From Streptacidiphilus sp041262525 (lineage in GTDB: Bacteria > Actinomycetota > Actinomycetes > Streptomycetales > Streptomycetaceae): a stretch of DNA of 64,000 nucleotides. Both the position numbers and the translations under genes were made by a program. The stretch spans positions 88,822 to 152,821 of the forward strand of contig NZ_JBGCCK010000018.1 of NCBI RefSeq assembly GCF_041262525.1, written 5' to 3'. Shown here in pieces: positions 1-8,976 of this stretch (position 1 is its first letter; each line of letters starts with the position of its first letter). The notes under the pieces are model-generated. The model was not told the DNA's origin. It saw only the letters and a list, made by a program, of their open reading frames with translations, and ran no database searches.

Positions 1-797
1 CGGTCCAGGCCCTTGGCGTCCACCTCGTAGACGGCAAGCGCGGCGCGGGCGATCTCCTCGGTGATCAGGCCGTCGTGCCGGACCTGGGCGTAGTCGCGGA
101 CCCGGCGCAGCAGCCGGTTCGCGATACGCGGCGTGCCGCGGGAGCGGCGGGAGATCTCGGCGGCGCCCCTGGGGTCTATCTCCACGTCCAGCAGCCGGGC
201 CGAGCGGTGGATGACCCGCTCCAGCTCCTCGGGGGCGTAGAACTCCATGTGGCCGGTGAAGCCGAAGCGGTCGCGCAGCGGGGGCGGCAGCAGGCCGGCT
301 CGCGTCGTCGCGCCTACCAGGGTGAAGGGCGGCAGCTCCAGCGGGATCGCGGTGGCGCCGGGGCCCTTGCCGACGATCACGTCGACGCGGAAGTCCTCCA
401 TCGCCATGTAGAGCATCTCCTCGGCGGGCCGGGACATGCGGTGGATCTCGTCGAGGAAGAGCACCTCGCCCTCGGCGAGTGAGGAGAGGATCGCTGCCAG
501 GTCGCCCGCGTGCTGGATCGCCGGGCCCGAGGTGATCCGGATCGGGGCGTTCATCTCGGCCGCGATGATCATCGACAGCGTCGTCTTGCCGAGGCCGGGC
601 GGTCCGCTCAGCAGCACGTGGTCCGGGGTGGCGGCCCGGTGCTTCGCGGCCTGCAGGACGAGCGACAGCTGCTCGCGGACGCGCTCCTGGCCGATGAACT
701 CGTCCAGGTCGCGCGGGCGCAGCGCCGCCTCGACGGCCCGGTCCTCGCCGTCTGCGGCGGCGGTGACCAGGCGGTCGGCGGCGGCGTCGTCGTGCAT
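1..797 (-). CDS. ruvB: Holliday junction branch-migration ATPase RuvB (3' end beyond window)
   Basis: This is the N-terminal three quarters of RuvB, the hexameric AAA+ motor that, with RuvA, drives branch migration of Holliday junctions. The frame reads MHDDAAADRLVTAAADGEDR and continues through RPRDLDEFIGQ, the typical RuvB entry. The Walker A region is encoded near 585-605 (GPPGLGKTT type) and the DEIHR-type Walker B near 440-455. The ATG at 795-797 fits the family. The C-terminal winged-helix part runs off the left edge, so this is a window truncation and not a damaged gene. It lies 35 bp after ruvA in the ruvC-ruvA-ruvB order. Identity is firm. Confidence 0.95.
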   Translation of the reverse strand, partial: MHDDAAADRLVTAAADGEDRAVEAALRPRDLDEFIGQERVREQLSLVLQAAKHRAATPDHVLLSGPPGLGKTTLSMIIAAEMNAPIRITSGPAIQHAGDLAAILSSLAEGEVLFLDEIHRMSRPAEEMLYMAMEDFRVDVIVGKGPGATAIPLELPPFTLVGATTRAGLLPPPLRDRFGFTGHMEFYAPEELERVIHRSARLLDVEIDPRGAAEISRRSRGTPRIANRLLRRVRDYAQVRHDGLITEEIARAALAVYEVDAKGLD

Positions 798-832
798 CAG
801 GGCTCGGCTCCTCAGGCGTCGGCTGGGACGGG

Positions 833-1450
833 TCAGCGGGTGCGGTTGCGGGTCTGCAGGGCGCTGCGCAGCAGGGCGGAGACGTTGGGCTTCTCCGTCG
901 CCTCGGCCTTCGGGGTGACCGCGACGACGGCCTCGTCCGCCTCGCGCGGCGCGAAGCCGAGACCGACCAGCGCGGCGTGCAGCTGGTCCTGCCAGGGCGC
1001 GGGGCCGGCCGCGATCGGAGCGTGCGGCTGGCTGGGGAGGGAGCCGTGGGGCGCGCCGAGCCGGTCCTTGAGCTCGATCAGCAGCTTCTGTGCGCCCTTG
1101 GGCCCGATGCCGGGCACGGCGGTCAGCGACTTCGCGTCGCCGCGCGCGACGGCGACGCGCAGCGCCTCGGGACTGTGCACGGCGAGCATGGCCTGCGCCA
1201 CCTTCGGCCCGACACCGCTGGCGGTCTGCAGCAGCTCGAAGGTGTGCCGCTCGTCATCGTCGGCGAAGCCGTAGAGCGTGAGCGAGTCCTCGCGGACCAC
1301 GAGGGAGGTCGCGATCCTCGCCTCCATGCCGAGCCGCAGGGTGGCGAGAGTCTTCGGCGCGCACTGGACCAGCATGCCGACACCGCCGACCTCGATCACG
1401 GCGCTGCTCGGCGTCAGTGCGGCCACCGGGCCGCTGACGAAGGCGATCAT
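833..1450 (-). CDS. ruvA: Holliday junction-binding protein RuvA
   Basis: RuvA tetramers bind the four-way junction and load RuvB. The 205-residue product has the usual length and domain order: an N-terminal OB fold (about 1-63, starting MIAFVSGPVA), two helix-hairpin-helix motifs (GVGPKVA at about 79-85 and GIGPKGA at about 114-120) and a C-terminal three-helix RuvB-contact domain (about 155-205). Its ATG overlaps the ruvC stop as ATGA, so translation is probably coupled to ruvC. No oddities seen. Confidence 0.96.
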   Translation of the reverse strand: MIAFVSGPVAALTPSSAVIEVGGVGMLVQCAPKTLATLRLGMEARIATSLVVREDSLTLYGFADDDERHTFELLQTASGVGPKVAQAMLAVHSPEALRVAVARGDAKSLTAVPGIGPKGAQKLLIELKDRLGAPHGSLPSQPHAPIAAGPAPWQDQLHAALVGLGFAPREADEAVVAVTPKAEATEKPNVSALLRSALQTRNRTR

Positions 1451-1971
1451 CCACGAGTCCTGTTCTGGGCGGCGACGGCGGCGGCGATCCGGTTGTTGGC
1501 CGTGCCGCGCCAGATGTGGCAGATGGCGAGCGCGAGCGCGTCGGCCGCGTCGGCGGGCTTCGGCGGCGCGTCGAGCCGCAGGATGCGGGTGACCATGGCC
1601 CCGACCTGCGCCTTCTCGGCGCGACCGCTGCCGCTGACTGCGGCTTTGACCTCGCTCGGGGTGTGCAGGGTGACCGGTATGCCGCGGCGCGTCGCACAGA
1701 GCATGGCGACGGCGCTGGCCTGGGCGGTGCCCATCACGGTGCGCACGTTGTGCTGGGCGAAGACGCGCTCGACGGCGACGAGTTCGGGCTGGTGCGTGTC
1801 GAACCAGACCTCGAGGCCGCGTTCGATCTGGAGCAGCCGCAGGGGCACGTCGAGCTCGGCGGGTGTGCGCACGACGCCGCAGGCGACCATCGTCAACGGC
1901 CGCCCCGGCGCGCCGTCGACGACGCCGACCCCGCAGCGGGTCAAGCCTGGATCCACCCCGAGAACACGCAT
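1447..1971 (-). CDS. ruvC: Holliday junction resolvase RuvC
   Basis: RuvC is the endonuclease that cuts Holliday junctions symmetrically. The product is 174 residues, typical for the family, and keeps the four acidic catalytic residues: Asp7 (VLGVDPG), Glu68 (AVERVF), Asp141 and Asp144 (DAADALALA). It is first in ruvC-ruvA-ruvB. Six bases upstream of the ATG is TAACCT, a good -10 hexamer at the distance expected for a leaderless transcript, and I see no Shine-Dalgarno sequence. Upstream lies a long inverted-repeat element that separates it from yebC. Confidence 0.96.
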   Translation of the reverse strand: MRVLGVDPGLTRCGVGVVDGAPGRPLTMVACGVVRTPAELDVPLRLLQIERGLEVWFDTHQPELVAVERVFAQHNVRTVMGTAQASAVAMLCATRRGIPVTLHTPSEVKAAVSGSGRAEKAQVGAMVTRILRLDAPPKPADAADALALAICHIWRGTANNRIAAAVAAQNRTRG

Positions 1972-1977
1972 GTGCGC

Positions 1978-1983
1978 AGGTTA
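1978..1983 (-). promoter_or_regulatory. Probable -10 element of a leaderless ruvC promoter
   Basis: On the minus strand TAACCT is followed by six bases (GCGCAC) and then the ruvC ATG. This spacing would place the transcription start at or next to the A of the start codon, and no ribosome-binding site is visible. Leaderless genes are common in actinobacteria; the assignment itself is inference from spacing. Confidence 0.5.
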
Positions 1984-2063
1984 TCCGTTCGCACTGACAG
2001 AACCCCTCAGGGGCGCGGGGGTCTGCCGATTTGCAGTTCGCGACAGGTCAGGACGGAGGACCA

Positions 2064-2234
2064 GTTGCACTACCAGGGGCGCGAAGCTCTGCTCGATGAA
2101 CTGCGTGCGCGACAAGCCGCCCTGCGAGGTAGAGCCCCGAACGCGCAGGGCCATCCTCCCCCAGCCTTCGGCCGGGGGTACCCCCTGTCAGTGGTTTCTC
2201 GCGCAGTTCCCCGCGCCCCTGAGGTCGCTGCAAC
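2064..2234. repeat. Long inverted-repeat intergenic element, copy 1 (with nested hairpin)
   Basis: The ends are GTTGCACTACC on the left and GGTCGCTGCAAC on the right, with inner arms AGGGGCGCG and CGCGCAGTTCCCCGCGCCCC flanking a core with CGAACGCGCAGGGCCATCC. The left arm is degenerate relative to the other copies. The loop is enlarged by a second compact hairpin at 2158-2178. It sits between the yebC stop and ruvC and could act as a terminator. See copies at 11,387, 32,383 and 41,364. Confidence 0.85.
2158..2178. repeat. Small hairpin nested in long inverted repeat copy 1
   Basis: CCCCC-A-GCC-TTC-GGC-C-GGGGG forms a compact GC-rich stem-loop inside the loop of the larger element. The other three copies lack it, so it looks like a later insertion of a second repeat family. 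From memory, similar CCCCCAGCnTTCGGCnGGGGG hairpins are frequent between streptomycete genes. Confidence 0.6.
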
Positions 2235-2248
2235 TGAACGTCTGCTGA

Positions 2249-3007
2249 CTACTCGGCGTCGAGCTCGGCCTCGACCTCGGGAGAGAGGTCGAAGTTGGCG
2301 AAGACGTTCTGGACGTCGTCGCTGTCCTCGAGCGCGTCGATCAGCTTGAAGATCTTGCGGGCGCCGTCCGCATCCAGTTCGACCTGGACGGAGGGGACGA
2401 AGTTGGCCTCGGCCGAGTCGTAGTCGATGCCGGCGTCCTGCAGGGCCGTGCGGACCGCGACCATGTCGGTCGCCTCGGTCTGGATCTCGAAGGCGTCGCC
2501 GATGTCGTTGACCTCTTCGGCGCCGACCTCGAGGGTGACCTCCATGATCGTGTCCTCGTCGACCTTGTCGGCCTTGGGGACGATGATGACGCCCTTGCGG
2601 CTGAACATGTAGGACACCGAACCCGGGTCCGCCATGTTGCCGCCGTTGCGGGTCATCGCGACGCGGACGTCGGACGCGGCGCGGTTGCGGTTGTCGGTGA
2701 GGCACTCGATCAGGACCGCCACGCCGTTGGGGCCGTAGCCCTCGTACATGATCGTCGCGTAGTCGGCGCCGCCGGCCTCCGCGCCGGAGCCGCGCTTGAC
2801 GGCGCGGTTGATGTTGTCGATCGGGACCGAGCTCTTCTTCGCCTTCTGGATGGCGTCGTAGAGGGTCGGGTTACCGGCGGGGTCGCCACCGCCCGTGCGG
2901 GCCGCCACCTCGATGTTCTTGATCATCTTGGCGAAGAGCTTGCCGCGCTTCGCGTCGATGACGGCCTTCTTGTGCTTGGTGGTAGCCCACTTGGAGTGGC
3001 CGGACAT
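2249..3007 (-). CDS. yebC: YebC/PmpR-family protein
   Basis: The 252-residue product begins MSGHSKWATTKHKKAVIDAK, the signature start of the YebC/PmpR/TACO1 family. Members have been described as DNA-binding regulators and, more recently, as translation factors that relieve ribosome stalling at proline-rich stretches; which role applies here cannot be read from the sequence. The three-domain architecture (helical N-terminal about 1-75, two mixed domains after it) and length are normal. An acidic tail (ELDAE) ends the protein. It follows pdxT in the conserved pdxS-pdxT-yebC-ruvC order. AGGAGC precedes the ATG. Confidence 0.92.
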   Translation of the reverse strand: MSGHSKWATTKHKKAVIDAKRGKLFAKMIKNIEVAARTGGGDPAGNPTLYDAIQKAKKSSVPIDNINRAVKRGSGAEAGGADYATIMYEGYGPNGVAVLIECLTDNRNRAASDVRVAMTRNGGNMADPGSVSYMFSRKGVIIVPKADKVDEDTIMEVTLEVGAEEVNDIGDAFEIQTEATDMVAVRTALQDAGIDYDSAEANFVPSVQVELDADGARKIFKLIDALEDSDDVQNVFANFDLSPEVEAELDAE

Positions 3008-3061
3008 CGAGTTGCTCCTTAAAACAGCACCAGGTGGAAGTGAACGGATGAGATCTTACCG

Positions 3062-3685
3062 TCACCGGCCGTGACCGGCGGCGCGGACCATCTCCACGAA
3101 GTAGGCGTGCACGCGGTGGTCGCCGGTGAGCTCCGGGTGGAACGAGGTGGCCAGCAGGTTGCCCTGACGGACCGCCACCACGTGCTCGGCGTCCGTGCCC
3201 TTGTGCAGCGACGCCAGCACCTCGACGCCCGTGCCGACCGACTCGACCCAGGGGGCGCGGATGAAGACGCCGTGCACCGGGCCGCCCTCGTCCAGGCCGG
3301 CGAAGTCGACGCCCTGCTCGAAGGACTCGTTCTGGCGCCCGAAGGCGTTGCGGCGGACGACCATGTCGATGCCGCCGACCGTCTCCTGGTCGTCGCGCCC
3401 GTCGAGGATCTTGTCGGCCAGCATGATCATGCCCGCGCAGGTGCCGTAGACCGGCATCCCGGCCGCGACCCGGGTGCGCAGCGGCTCCATCACGCCGAAG
3501 AGCAGCGCCAGCTTGGACATGGTCGTGGACTCGCCGCCGGGGATGACCAGCGCGTCGATCTCCGCCAGCTCCTCGGGGCGGCGGACCGGGCGCGCCAGCG
3601 CGTCGGCCTCGGCCAGGGCGACCAGGTGCTCGCGCACGTCGCCCTGGAGGGCGAGGACACCGATGACGGGGGTGGAGCTGGACAC
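3062..3685 (-). CDS. pdxT: PLP synthase glutaminase subunit PdxT
   Basis: PdxT hydrolyses glutamine and passes ammonia to PdxS for pyridoxal 5'-phosphate synthesis. The frame extends further upstream, but a GTG at 3683-3685 with AAGAGG just before it gives VSSSTPVIGVLALQGDVREH, the expected class I glutaminase start, and a 207-residue product. The triad is visible: Cys83 in GTCAGM, and His/Glu in the SFHPELTGD segment near the C-terminus. The GGEST oxyanion loop is at about 50-54. It follows pdxS after 96 bp. Confidence 0.95.
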   Translation of the reverse strand: MSSSTPVIGVLALQGDVREHLVALAEADALARPVRRPEELAEIDALVIPGGESTTMSKLALLFGVMEPLRTRVAAGMPVYGTCAGMIMLADKILDGRDDQETVGGIDMVVRRNAFGRQNESFEQGVDFAGLDEGGPVHGVFIRAPWVESVGTGVEVLASLHKGTDAEHVVAVRQGNLLATSFHPELTGDHRVHAYFVEMVRAAGHGR

Positions 3686-3781
3686 GGGACGACCTCTTCT
3701 TGAGTACAGCGTGAGTTCAGGTGAACGGAGGGAGCCCCGCCCCAACGGGGGACGGGGCTACCACACGGGACGAGAGGGCGA

Positions 3782-4696
<915 letters not shown>

Positions 4697-4878
4697 GAAT
4701 GACCTCACTGAAGACGCGGATTCGGTGCGATAAGCCCAATGGTAGGCCCGTATCGACCATATCCGATGCTCCACACGGTCCAGCCGGGCAGTACCGACTC
4801 CTCCACTCCGTAGCACCCGGTTGGACCGTTCGACTGCGTTCGGGGCGAGGGACGGGCCGGCGACGACCGCAGCCGACC

Positions 4879-4914
4879 CGGGTGACGCAGCGGGTGACGG
4901 AGCGGGTGACGGAG
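4879..4914. repeat. Three tandem 12-bp repeats upstream of pdxS
   Basis: CGGGTGACG(C/G)AG occurs three times head to tail, the last two copies identical. The array lies in the 270-bp gap between the upstream membrane-protein gene and pdxS, about 185-220 bp before the pdxS start. It could be a binding array or simple slippage; nothing else in this gap looks like a gene. A poor -10-like TACCAT lies nearer the pdxS start around 4740. Confidence 0.6.
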
Positions 4915-4966
4915 GCGTCCTCCGCTTGACCGGAACCGGTCGGTGCCGGAGCGGCCACCCGCCGGC

Positions 4967-5506
4967 TCAGGTGCGGACCCGCTCCAGCGTCGCAGGCGCC
5001 TCGTCGTCCATCTCGAAGGCCAGCGGGAAGGGCGCGCGCCCGGCCAGACGGAACAGCCGGACGATGCGGTGACGCCGGACCGCGCGCGCGGCGCGCACCG
5101 AGTCGTTGTGGAACCGCCGCGCCATCGGCACCCGCCGCACAGCCTCCCCGAGATCCGCGAGGGCCTCCGGCCCGCCGGGCAGCGCAGCCAACTCGTCCAC
5201 CTGCTCCTGCTCCGCGAAGACGGCGCGCAGCGCCTGCGACAGGTCACTCTCGGCGACCTCACGCGCCTCGGGCGGAGCGGTGCGGGCGGCGTGGGACGCC
5301 TGGTACAGCACGATGGACGCGGCCGGATCCAGCAGCGTGGAGGTCGCCAACTCCTGTGCGCCGGAGGCCCGTCGCAGCAGCTGCGCGTCGAGCGCGGCAC
5401 GCGCGGCGTCGATCCGCGCGTGCAGACGGTCGAGCCGCCCGGCGGTCCAACTGAGGTACAGGCCGAAGGCGGCGACCGCGACGGCGATCCAGATCCAGGT
5501 GCTCAC
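4967..5506 (-). CDS. Membrane-anchored hypothetical protein (LemA-like layout)
   Basis: A 179-residue protein with one N-terminal hydrophobic segment (about 4-22, IWIAVAVAAFGLYLSW) followed by a helical, Arg/Ala-rich cytoplasmic or coiled part (RLHARIDAARAALDAQLLRR at about 29-48). The layout recalls LemA proteins but I cannot confirm homology. It is consistently placed next to pdxS in streptomycetes as far as I remember. The GTG start is eight bases after TAGGGT, a leaderless-type arrangement. Function unknown. Confidence 0.7.
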   Translation of the reverse strand: MSTWIWIAVAVAAFGLYLSWTAGRLDRLHARIDAARAALDAQLLRRASGAQELATSTLLDPAASIVLYQASHAARTAPPEAREVAESDLSQALRAVFAEQEQVDELAALPGGPEALADLGEAVRRVPMARRFHNDSVRAARAVRRHRIVRLFRLAGRAPFPLAFEMDDEAPATLERVRT

Positions 5507-5514
5507 GAGGTGTG

Positions 5515-5520
5515 ACCCTA
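5515..5520 (-). promoter_or_regulatory. Probable -10 of a leaderless promoter
   Basis: TAGGGT on the minus strand lies eight bases before the GTG at 5504-5506. The spacing suits a transcript beginning at or near the start codon. It lies in the 70-bp divergent gap shared with the CPT-like gene. Confidence 0.45.
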
Positions 5521-5576
5521 TCCGCCCGGGGCGGGCCCGCGAGTTGTCCGGGCATCAGGCGTGTGATCATGCCGGT

Positions 5577-6167
5577 ATGGCATCTGGTCGGATCATCTTC
5601 CTGAACGGCACCTCGAGTTCGGGGAAATCAAGCGTCGCCCGGGAGCTTCTGGACATCCTGGAGGACGGCGTCTTCTTCCACATGGCGGTTGACGGCTTCA
5701 ACGCGATGCGCAGCAAGCGGCAGCTCGGAGCGGAGGAGCTCGACGCCGCGCTACGGCGGACCAGGATGGGCTTCCACCGCTCGATCGCGGCCATGGCCGA
5801 AGTGGGCAACGACATCGTGGTCGACCATGTCTTGAGCGAGCCCTGGCGGCTGCTCGACTGCCTGACGGTGCTGCCGCCCGAGGACGTCGTGTTCGTCGGC
5901 GTCCACTGCCCGCTCGACGAACTGGCCCGCCGCGAGCTGGCGCGTGGTGATCGCCCGCCGGGCCTCGCGGCGCACCAGTACGACCTGGTGCACCGTCACG
6001 GCGACTACGACCTGGAGTGCGACACCGGCACGGCAAGCCCCCGCGAGTGCGCCGAGCAGATCAAGGAATTCCTCCCCTGGCGCCCCAGCCCCACGGCCTT
6101 CACCCGCCTCCGCCGACGCCACCTGGCGGGCCAGGGATCTGCCGAGAAGGTAGGGCTCCTGACCTGA
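5577..6167 (+). CDS. Chloramphenicol phosphotransferase-like P-loop kinase
   Basis: The 196-residue product resembles the CPT family of small P-loop phosphotransferases. Walker A is GTSSSGKS at about residues 11-18 (IIFLNGTSSSGKSS). A conserved acidic segment, DVVFVGVHCPLDELARRELAR, matches the lid and nucleotide region, and the DIVVDHVL segment fits the catalytic-Asp region. Substrate is not evident: characterised CPT acts on chloramphenicol, but most relatives in actinobacteria are uncharacterised. ATG 5577 is chosen because the longer frame runs back through the divergent gene; no ribosome-binding site is visible, so the transcript may be nearly leaderless. It converges on pimA. Confidence 0.8.
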   Translation: MASGRIIFLNGTSSSGKSSVARELLDILEDGVFFHMAVDGFNAMRSKRQLGAEELDAALRRTRMGFHRSIAAMAEVGNDIVVDHVLSEPWRLLDCLTVLPPEDVVFVGVHCPLDELARRELARGDRPPGLAAHQYDLVHRHGDYDLECDTGTASPRECAEQIKEFLPWRPSPTAFTRLRRRHLAGQGSAEKVGLLT

Positions 6168-6200
6168 CCACTCCACGGTCAGCCACCCGACGGACAGGCC

Positions 6201-7364
6201 CTAGTCGCGGGCGAGGCCGAGGCGGGTGCGCCAGGAGGAGGCGGGTTCGAGGTCGGTGACGGCCGCGGCGCCCTGGGTGACCGTCTCGTAGACGGCCAGG
6301 ATGTCGGCGCCGACCGTGGACCAGTCGAAGCGGCGGACGTGGCGTGAGCCCGTCTCGCTCAGCGCTTCGCGGCGGGCCCGGTCGCCCAGCAGACGCAGCG
6401 TCACCCCGGCCAGCGAGGCCGCGTCCTCGATCGGGAACAGCTCGCCGCTCGAACCGCCGTCCAGTACCTGCCGGAAGGCGTCCAGATCGCTGGCCACCAC
6501 CGGCGCGCCCGCCGACAGCGCCTCGACCAGGATGATCCCGAAGCTCTCGCCGCCGGTGTTCGGCGCCACGTAGACGGTGACGCTGCGCAGCAGCCGTGCC
6601 TTCTCCTCGTCGGAGACCATGCCGAGGAAGGTGATCCGGTCCCTGACCGCCTGCGGCAGGTCCTTCACCGCCTCCTCCTCGTCGCCCTTGCCGGCCACGA
6701 GCAGCCGGACCGCAGGCCGCTCCGCCAGGATCGTGGGCAGCGCCTCCAGCAGCGTGGGCAGGCCCTTGCGCGGCTCGTTGATCCGGCCGACGAAGCCGAT
6801 GGTCTCCCCCTGCCACTCCCGCCGCGGCTCCGCGCTCGCGAAGAAGCCGACGTCGACGCCGTTGGGGATGACCACCGCGTCGCCGCCCAGGTGCTCGACC
6901 AGCGTCGTGCGGGCGTACTCGCTCACCGCGATCCGCGCCGAGATCTTCTCCAGCGCGGGCTGCAGGATCGGCTCCGCCGCGATCATCGCCCGGGAGCGCG
7001 GGTTGGAGGTGTGGAAGGTCGCCACGATCGGGCCGGTCGCGGCCCAGCAGGCCAGCAGCGACAGGCTCGGCGTCGCGGGCTCGTGCAGGTGCAGCACCTC
7101 GAACTGGCCCTCGTGCAGCCAGCGGCGCACCCGCGCGGCGGACAGGAAGCCGAAGTTCAGCCGGGCCACCGAGCCGTTGTAGGGCACCGGGACCGCGCGC
7201 CCCGCCGAGGTGACGTACGGCGGCAGCGGGGTGTCCTCGTCGGACGGGGCCAGCACCGAGACCTCGTGGCCGAGACCGATCAGATGCTCCGCGAGGTCGC
7301 GGACGTGGAACTGGACGCCGCCGGGGACGTCCCAGGCGTAGGGGCAGACGATGCCGATTCTCAC
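6201..7364 (-). CDS. pimA: Phosphatidylinositol alpha-mannosyltransferase PimA
   Basis: PimA transfers the first mannose from GDP-mannose to phosphatidylinositol at the inner face of the membrane. The 387-residue GT4/GT-B protein has the N-terminal glycine-rich loop (CPYAWDVPGGVQFH, about 7-20), the HLHEPATPS segment and the C-terminal EX7E nucleotide-sugar motif in NTGGESFGIILVEAL. GTG 7364 overlaps the acyltransferase stop as GTGA, so the two are co-translated. It is third in a pgsA-acyltransferase-pimA operon whose order is the same in mycobacteria, which supports the specific function over a generic glycosyltransferase call. Confidence 0.9.
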   Translation of the reverse strand: MRIGIVCPYAWDVPGGVQFHVRDLAEHLIGLGHEVSVLAPSDEDTPLPPYVTSAGRAVPVPYNGSVARLNFGFLSAARVRRWLHEGQFEVLHLHEPATPSLSLLACWAATGPIVATFHTSNPRSRAMIAAEPILQPALEKISARIAVSEYARTTLVEHLGGDAVVIPNGVDVGFFASAEPRREWQGETIGFVGRINEPRKGLPTLLEALPTILAERPAVRLLVAGKGDEEEAVKDLPQAVRDRITFLGMVSDEEKARLLRSVTVYVAPNTGGESFGIILVEALSAGAPVVASDLDAFRQVLDGGSSGELFPIEDAASLAGVTLRLLGDRARREALSETGSRHVRRFDWSTVGADILAVYETVTQGAAAVTDLEPASSWRTRLGLARD

Positions 7365-8314
7365 GCCTGGGCCTCCACGGCTTCGGTGGGCGGGTCGAGC
7401 GGCTCGGCCGGTTCGGCGTCCGCCTGGCGCGGTTCGAGGTCGGCGAGCCAGAAGCGTTGCAGCATGTGCCAGTCCTTGGCGTGCTCGCGCACGCCCCCGG
7501 CCCACACGTCGGCCATGGCCTGGGTCATCGCCGCCGTCTTCTCGCGGCGGCTGCCGTGCTCGGGGACCGGGATCTCCTCGTGCACGCAGCCCTTCATGGT
7601 CTTGGTCTCGTCGTACCAGAGGGTGACCGGCAGCAGCGCCGCGCCGGTCTGCTGGGCCAGCGCGGCGGGACCGGCGGGCATCCTGGTCGCCGCGCCCTGG
7701 AACTGCACCTCCACGCCGGAGGCGGACAGGTCGCGGTCGCCGACCAGGCAGACGAGCTTGCCCGCGCGCAGCCGCTTCGCCAGCGTGGCCAGGGTGTTCG
7801 CGCCGCCGGTGAGCGGCAGCACCTCCATGCCCAGGCCCTCGCGGTAGGCGACGAAGGCGTCGAACAGCTTCTCCGGCTTGAGCCGCTCGGCGACCGTGGT
7901 GAACGGGTAGCCACGGACCACGACCCACGCCCCGGCGAGATCCCAGTTGCCCATATGCGGCAGCGCCAGGATCACGCCGCGGCCGGCGGCGAGCGTGTCG
8001 TCGAGGCGCTCGATGTGCTCGGGGGCGAAGGAGGCGGTGATCTTCTCCCTGCTCCAGACCGGCATCCTGAACGACTCGCACCAGTACCGCAGGTAGGAGC
8101 GCATGCCCTCGCGGCTGAGCTCGCGGATCTCCGCGTCGTCCAGCTCGGGCCGGACCCGGCGCAGGTTCGACTCCAGGCGCAGCACGCTCTTGCCGCGGCG
8201 CTTCCAGGTGAAGTCGGCGATCCGCTGGAACAGCGCGTCCGCGGCGGGTTCGGGCAGGCGCTTCACCAGGCCCCAGCCGGTGGCGTACGCGGCGTAGGTC
8301 AGCTGCTCCTTCAC
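7361..8314 (-). CDS. PatA-like phosphatidylinositol-mannoside acyltransferase
   Basis: A 317-residue lysophospholipid/lipid A-type acyltransferase (LpxL/HtrB-like fold). In mycobacteria the gene in this position acylates the mannose of PIM. The catalytic HX4D is visible as HMGNWD (LALPHMGNWDLAGAW, roughly 115-129). GTG 8314 has a strong GGGGGAGG site in front and overlaps the pgsA stop as GTGA; the open frame extends upstream but inside pgsA. Both flanking genes are PIM genes, so PatA-type activity is the best inference. Confidence 0.88.
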   Translation of the reverse strand: MKEQLTYAAYATGWGLVKRLPEPAADALFQRIADFTWKRRGKSVLRLESNLRRVRPELDDAEIRELSREGMRSYLRYWCESFRMPVWSREKITASFAPEHIERLDDTLAAGRGVILALPHMGNWDLAGAWVVVRGYPFTTVAERLKPEKLFDAFVAYREGLGMEVLPLTGGANTLATLAKRLRAGKLVCLVGDRDLSASGVEVQFQGAATRMPAGPAALAQQTGAALLPVTLWYDETKTMKGCVHEEIPVPEHGSRREKTAAMTQAMADVWAGGVREHAKDWHMLQRFWLADLEPRQADAEPAEPLDPPTEAVEAQA

Positions 8315-8976
8315 AGGGCCTCCCCCGTGGCTGTGGTGGCGCTCAGTGCGGCCAGCTCGGCCGCCTCGCGGCGCACGGTGAGGATCCGCTGGAGACAGGT
8401 GACCAGGCTGCCCGCCGCGACGCCCCACAGGGCGATCGGCAGCAGCCACTGGATGCCGGGGACACCGAACTGGTGCAGCCCGGCGAGCCCGGCCGCGACC
8501 AGCGTGCCGACCAGCCGCTCGGCGCGCTCGACCAGGCCCGAGACGTCACACTTGAGGCCGAGGCTCTCCGCGCGCGCCTTCGTGTAGGAGACCACCTGGC
8601 CGCTGGCCAGGCAGAACAGCGCCACCGCGCAGAGCAGCAGGTTGTCGCCCTTGCCCGCGTACCACATGGCGATGCCGCCGAAGATCGCGCTGTCGGCGAC
8701 CCGGTCGAGCGTCGAGTCCAGGAAGGCGCCCCACGGCCCGGAGCGGCCCGCCTGGCGGGCCATGTTGCCGTCGACCAGGTCGGAGAAGACGAAGGCGGTG
8801 ATGACGATCGTGCCCCAGAAGAAACTGCCGCGCGGGAAGAAGACCAGCGCCCCGGCCACCACCCCGGCGGTTCCGACCAGGGTGACCGCGTCCGGGCTTA
8901 CGCCCCTGCGCAGCAGGAAGGCCGCGAGGGGCGTGAAGACGCGGGTGAAGAAGGCTCGGGCGTATTTGTTGAGCAT
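8311..8976 (-). CDS. pgsA: CDP-alcohol phosphatidyltransferase, probable phosphatidylinositol synthase
   Basis: The protein carries the full CDP-alcohol phosphotransferase signature D-x2-D-G-x2-A-R-x8-G-x3-D-x3-D (DLVDGNMAR ... GAFLDSTLD), with about six membrane helices. Start MLNKYARAFF at 8976 gives 221 residues and is the start conserved in relatives; an upstream ATG would add 24 unlikely residues. In this operon it most likely makes phosphatidylinositol phosphate or phosphatidylinositol, the lipid that PimA mannosylates. A TAGCAT -10-like element lies about 90 bp upstream. True PG-phosphate synthase is a less likely alternative. Confidence 0.88.
   Translation of the reverse strand: MLNKYARAFFTRVFTPLAAFLLRRGVSPDAVTLVGTAGVVAGALVFFPRGSFFWGTIVITAFVFSDLVDGNMARQAGRSGPWGAFLDSTLDRVADSAIFGGIAMWYAGKGDNLLLCAVALFCLASGQVVSYTKARAESLGLKCDVSGLVERAERLVGTLVAAGLAGLHQFGVPGIQWLLPIALWGVAAGSLVTCLQRILTVRREAAELAALSATTATGEAL

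Noticed and set aside
5106..6167. Longer 353-codon form of the CPT-like protein
   Set aside because: The extension runs antisense through the LemA-like gene. ATG 5,577 starts directly before the P-loop as in the family.
6201..8081. A 626-codon frame extending pimA upstream
   Set aside because: The extension overlaps the acyltransferase gene in another frame. The GTG at 7,364 overlapping the acyltransferase stop is the sensible start.
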